NCBI GenBank assembly: GCA_029931535.1
Contig: JAQPZY010001555.1
Coordinates: forward strand, 1,927,001 to 1,991,000
Origin: Margaritifera margaritifera
Lineage: Eukaryota > Mollusca > Bivalvia > Unionida > Margaritiferidae
Length of the DNA: 64,000 nt
Direction of reading: 5' to 3'
Position numbers and translations under genes: made by a program. This document shows, piece after piece, positions 62,143 to 64,000 of the stretch; the first letter of the stretch is position 1, and each line of letters starts with the position of its first letter. The notes below the pieces were generated by a model. That model was not told the DNA's origin. It did not search any database and saw nothing but the letters and a program-made list of their open reading frames with translations.

Positions 62143-62645
62143 AACTGTTTACTATCTTCATCGTTATCTCTCTTCTCATTGTTTTATTTTTGCTGCAACT
62201 GTTGAATTTATGATTTTAATGTATTATACTTTTCTAGAGACTTCTCTAATTCGTCCAAGTCGCTCTATAAGGTTAATATTTCAAAGTATTCGGTCGTATG
62301 TAATAATATATCGTAATCAAATTCAGTCTAGCCTTCCTAAACAATTAAAATTCCAAGCGGTAATGGAATTCATCACCCAAAACATTATTTTAACATTTGA
62401 CACACTTTCTTTCTTCATATGGAATCTTATTCCATCGACCAGTTTCAACAGGTAATTTATGGTGTGACATCCTAAATTTCAAGATCGGTAATGACACATT
62501 TTTTTTTTTTTTTTTTGGGGGGGGGGGATTTGATTAAATATTCTTCCAATTGGATACCTGTTTTATAAATTGTAAAAATCCTTTATCCACGAATGCCATT
62601 GTTGATTACATAGTCCCCGGAAGTGATAGCTGCTGAAGAGTTTCC
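62143..62645. other. Non-coding; poly-T/poly-G junction at 62499-62528
   Basis: The frame at 62210-62455 has no motif. A T-run passes directly into a G-run. Confidence 0.5.
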
Positions 62646-62655
62646 CTTTCAAGGG

Positions 62656-62946
62656 GGTCCTACTAAACACCGCAAAGTCAGACAAAGGCAGACAAAGTCA
62701 GACAAAGTCTGTTTATTTTTGTTTTATTTGTACATATGTGAATACATTATACTATATTAACTTTGGTTTGATATTTAAACTTTTAAAAAGCGTGATTTAA
62801 TGTTGTTTGAAAGTAAAATTGGTACATACGCACCCTTAGTTATGTCCTTTTATTTAGCATTGTGACGACAATATATATGCCGACAATTATAAATATTTAA
62901 TATAACAAAAGTGTTAAATGTGAGTGACATAGTAACAGGGGTGTAT

Positions 62947-63020
<74 letters not shown>

Positions 63021-63244
63021 TATTATTATTATTATTAAAACGAAACTGCATAACGTCGCTGTAATTCTAAAAACTCGAAGTTGACTTTTGGAGCGAAAAT
63101 CATTTTTTGCTTTTCAGAATAACTATATCAAACCAAAGTTAATATGGCATAATGTATACAAATATGTACAAACATAACAAAAATAAACAGACTTTGTCTG
63201 ACTTTGCATGACTTTGTCTGACTTTGCGGTGTTTAGTAGGTCCG
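62656..63244. mobile_element. Foldback/MULE-like element with 120-bp inverted repeats and 10-bp duplication
   Basis: The left arm (62656-62775) begins ggtcctactaaacaccgc and continues with gcaaagtcagacaaag repeats, ending at ctttggtttgatat. The right arm (63125-63244) is its reverse complement with few differences. The 10-mer ctttcaaggg flanks both sides (62646-62655 and 63245-63254). Long inverted repeats with a duplication of 9-11 bp fit Mutator-like elements. The interior is non-coding and holds (GA)n (62950-63015) and (ATT)n. It sits about 50 bp upstream of a dead zinc finger and 140 bp upstream of the zinc-finger ORF. Confidence 0.88.
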
Positions 63245-63298
63245 CTTTCAAGGGAGATAAATCGGTTATCGAAAAGGCCCATGGCCTCTACCCTGTTG

Positions 63299-63361
63299 TT
63301 GAGCCAGACATTTGATTTGGCAATTCACACTGATACTAACAAACCATGATGATGTGAATTA
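63299..63361 (+). pseudogene. Dead C2H2 finger upstream of the zinc-finger ORF
   Basis: In a frame different from the main ORF it reads LSQTFDLAIHTDTNKP, two stops, then CEL. This is the tail of a C2H2 finger, a TNKP linker (compare TGDKP) and the start of the next. It shows that the array once extended further upstream before frameshift and stop mutations. Confidence 0.6.
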
Positions 63362-63387
63362 TATTATACTTCTTAAGATGCTCTAAT

Positions 63388-64000
63388 ATGGAGAAACAAG
63401 TAAGCAAACATACAGGTGTCAAACCCACCCAGTGTGAAATATGTGGGAAATTGTTTGGTCAGAGGTCTAATTTGACAATGCACATGATGACACACACTGG
63501 TGAGAAGCCATACAAATGTGGAATATGTGAGAATTTGTTTAACGTGAAGTCTAGTTTGACACAGCATATGAAGATACATACTGGTGATAACCTTTTCAAA
63601 TGTGACTTATGCGGGAAATTGTTTGGCCAGAGCTATGGTTTGTCCATGCACTTAAAAAAACACACTGGTGACAAACCATACAAATGTGAAATATGTGGTA
63701 AATCGTATGACGTCAACTCTACCATGATTGAGCACATGAAGATGCATACCGGTAAGAAACAATACAAATGTGATGTGTGTTGTAAATTATTAACCAGTAA
63801 CTCCAAATTGACAAGACACATAAAGATACATACCGGTAAGAAACAATACAAATGTGATGTGTGTTGTAAATTATTTACCAATAACTACAAGCTGACAAGG
63901 CATATGATGATACATACTGGTGACAAACCATTTAAATGTGAAATATGTGGAAAACTGTTTAGCCAGAACTCATATTTGTCAGCACACTTGAAATTACACA
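63388..64000 (+). CDS. C2H2 zinc-finger protein, seven fingers, open at right edge
   Basis: Probable nucleic-acid-binding protein of the classical Krueppel type, nuclear by family. The ORF has 204 codons in the window and no stop. An in-frame TGA at 63355-63357 precedes, so the ATG at 63388 is the first start, unless an intron joins here (a cttcttaag acceptor-like site ends at 63377). Fingers, each 28 residues apart, span residues 16-36, 44-64, 72-92, 100-120, 128-148, 156-176 and 184-204, all with C-x2-C and H-x3-H spacing. Linkers are TGEKP, TGDNL, TGDKP, TGKKQ, TGKKQ and TGDKP. Predicted helix residues at -1, 2, 3, 6: QSNM, VSSQ, QYGM, VSTE, SSKR, NYKR, QSYA. Fingers 5 and 6 are near duplicates and share an unusual CDVCCK start. 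No KRAB, BTB or SCAN-like domain is seen in the visible part. Target unknown. Confidence 0.88.
   Translation, partial: MEKQVSKHTGVKPTQCEICGKLFGQRSNLTMHMMTHTGEKPYKCGICENLFNVKSSLTQHMKIHTGDNLFKCDLCGKLFGQSYGLSMHLKKHTGDKPYKCEICGKSYDVNSTMIEHMKMHTGKKQYKCDVCCKLLTSNSKLTRHIKIHTGKKQYKCDVCCKLFTNNYKLTRHMMIHTGDKPFKCEICGKLFSQNSYLSAHLKLH

Noticed and set aside
63373..63881. Minus-strand frames of 68 and 82 codons
   Set aside because: Antisense shadows of the zinc-finger repeats.

Overview
The window is clearly A+T-rich animal DNA. It holds very few genes, abundant short tandem repeats, and many layers of decayed transposable elements. A spliced terminal exon with a clean acceptor and a Piwi-type C-terminus, an intronless class A GPCR, an array of C2H2 zinc fingers, tRNA-derived SINEs, LINEs, a Penelope-like element and a Polinton/Maverick-type polymerase relic together point to an invertebrate metazoan. 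The SINE type and the repeat landscape make a mollusc my best guess, but the species cannot be fixed from the sequence alone.

Genes I would defend are few. (1) 719-835 (+) is the last coding exon of a Piwi-family Argonaute whose other exons lie left of the window. (2) 20423-21736 (-) is a complete, intronless 437-residue rhodopsin-class GPCR. (3) 63388-64000 (+) is a C2H2 zinc-finger ORF with seven fingers, still open at the right edge. (4) 56286-56367 (+) is a weaker candidate, a short lysine-rich terminal exon followed by two AATAAA signals.

Mobile elements, left to right: the end of a hAT-like element (1-250), a gypsy integrase fragment running into a 54-bp minisatellite (6690-7316), a hAT-like element (7544-7724), a tRNA-SINE with 8-bp target duplication (10012-10254), a hAT MITE with a perfect 8-bp duplication (10823-11072), a LINE with reverse transcriptase and RNase H (11370-13560, -), a long foldback element lying between two (TA)n tracts (22296-22960), a Penelope-like element (24720-26480, -) with a hammerhead-like stem-loop on its 3' side, a LINE fragment (28130-28680, -), a Polinton-type DNA polymerase B relic split by (TA)n tracts (34200-36500, -), a second LINE (37925-39660, -), further SINEs (42591-42747, 46817-47055, 47253-47447), a hAT-like element (57830-58155), and a foldback element with 10-bp flanking duplications just upstream of the zinc-finger ORF (62656-63244).

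Between these lie at least 13 (TA)n tracts and minisatellites with units of 14, 23, 24, 28, 33, 34, 43, 54 and 58 bp. The genes show no functional linkage. The most interesting biology is in how the repeats relate to each other: SINEs sharing the 3' end of a LINE, microsatellites growing from retroposon tails, and hammerhead-like stem-loops associated with Penelope-like sequence and (TA)n tracts.
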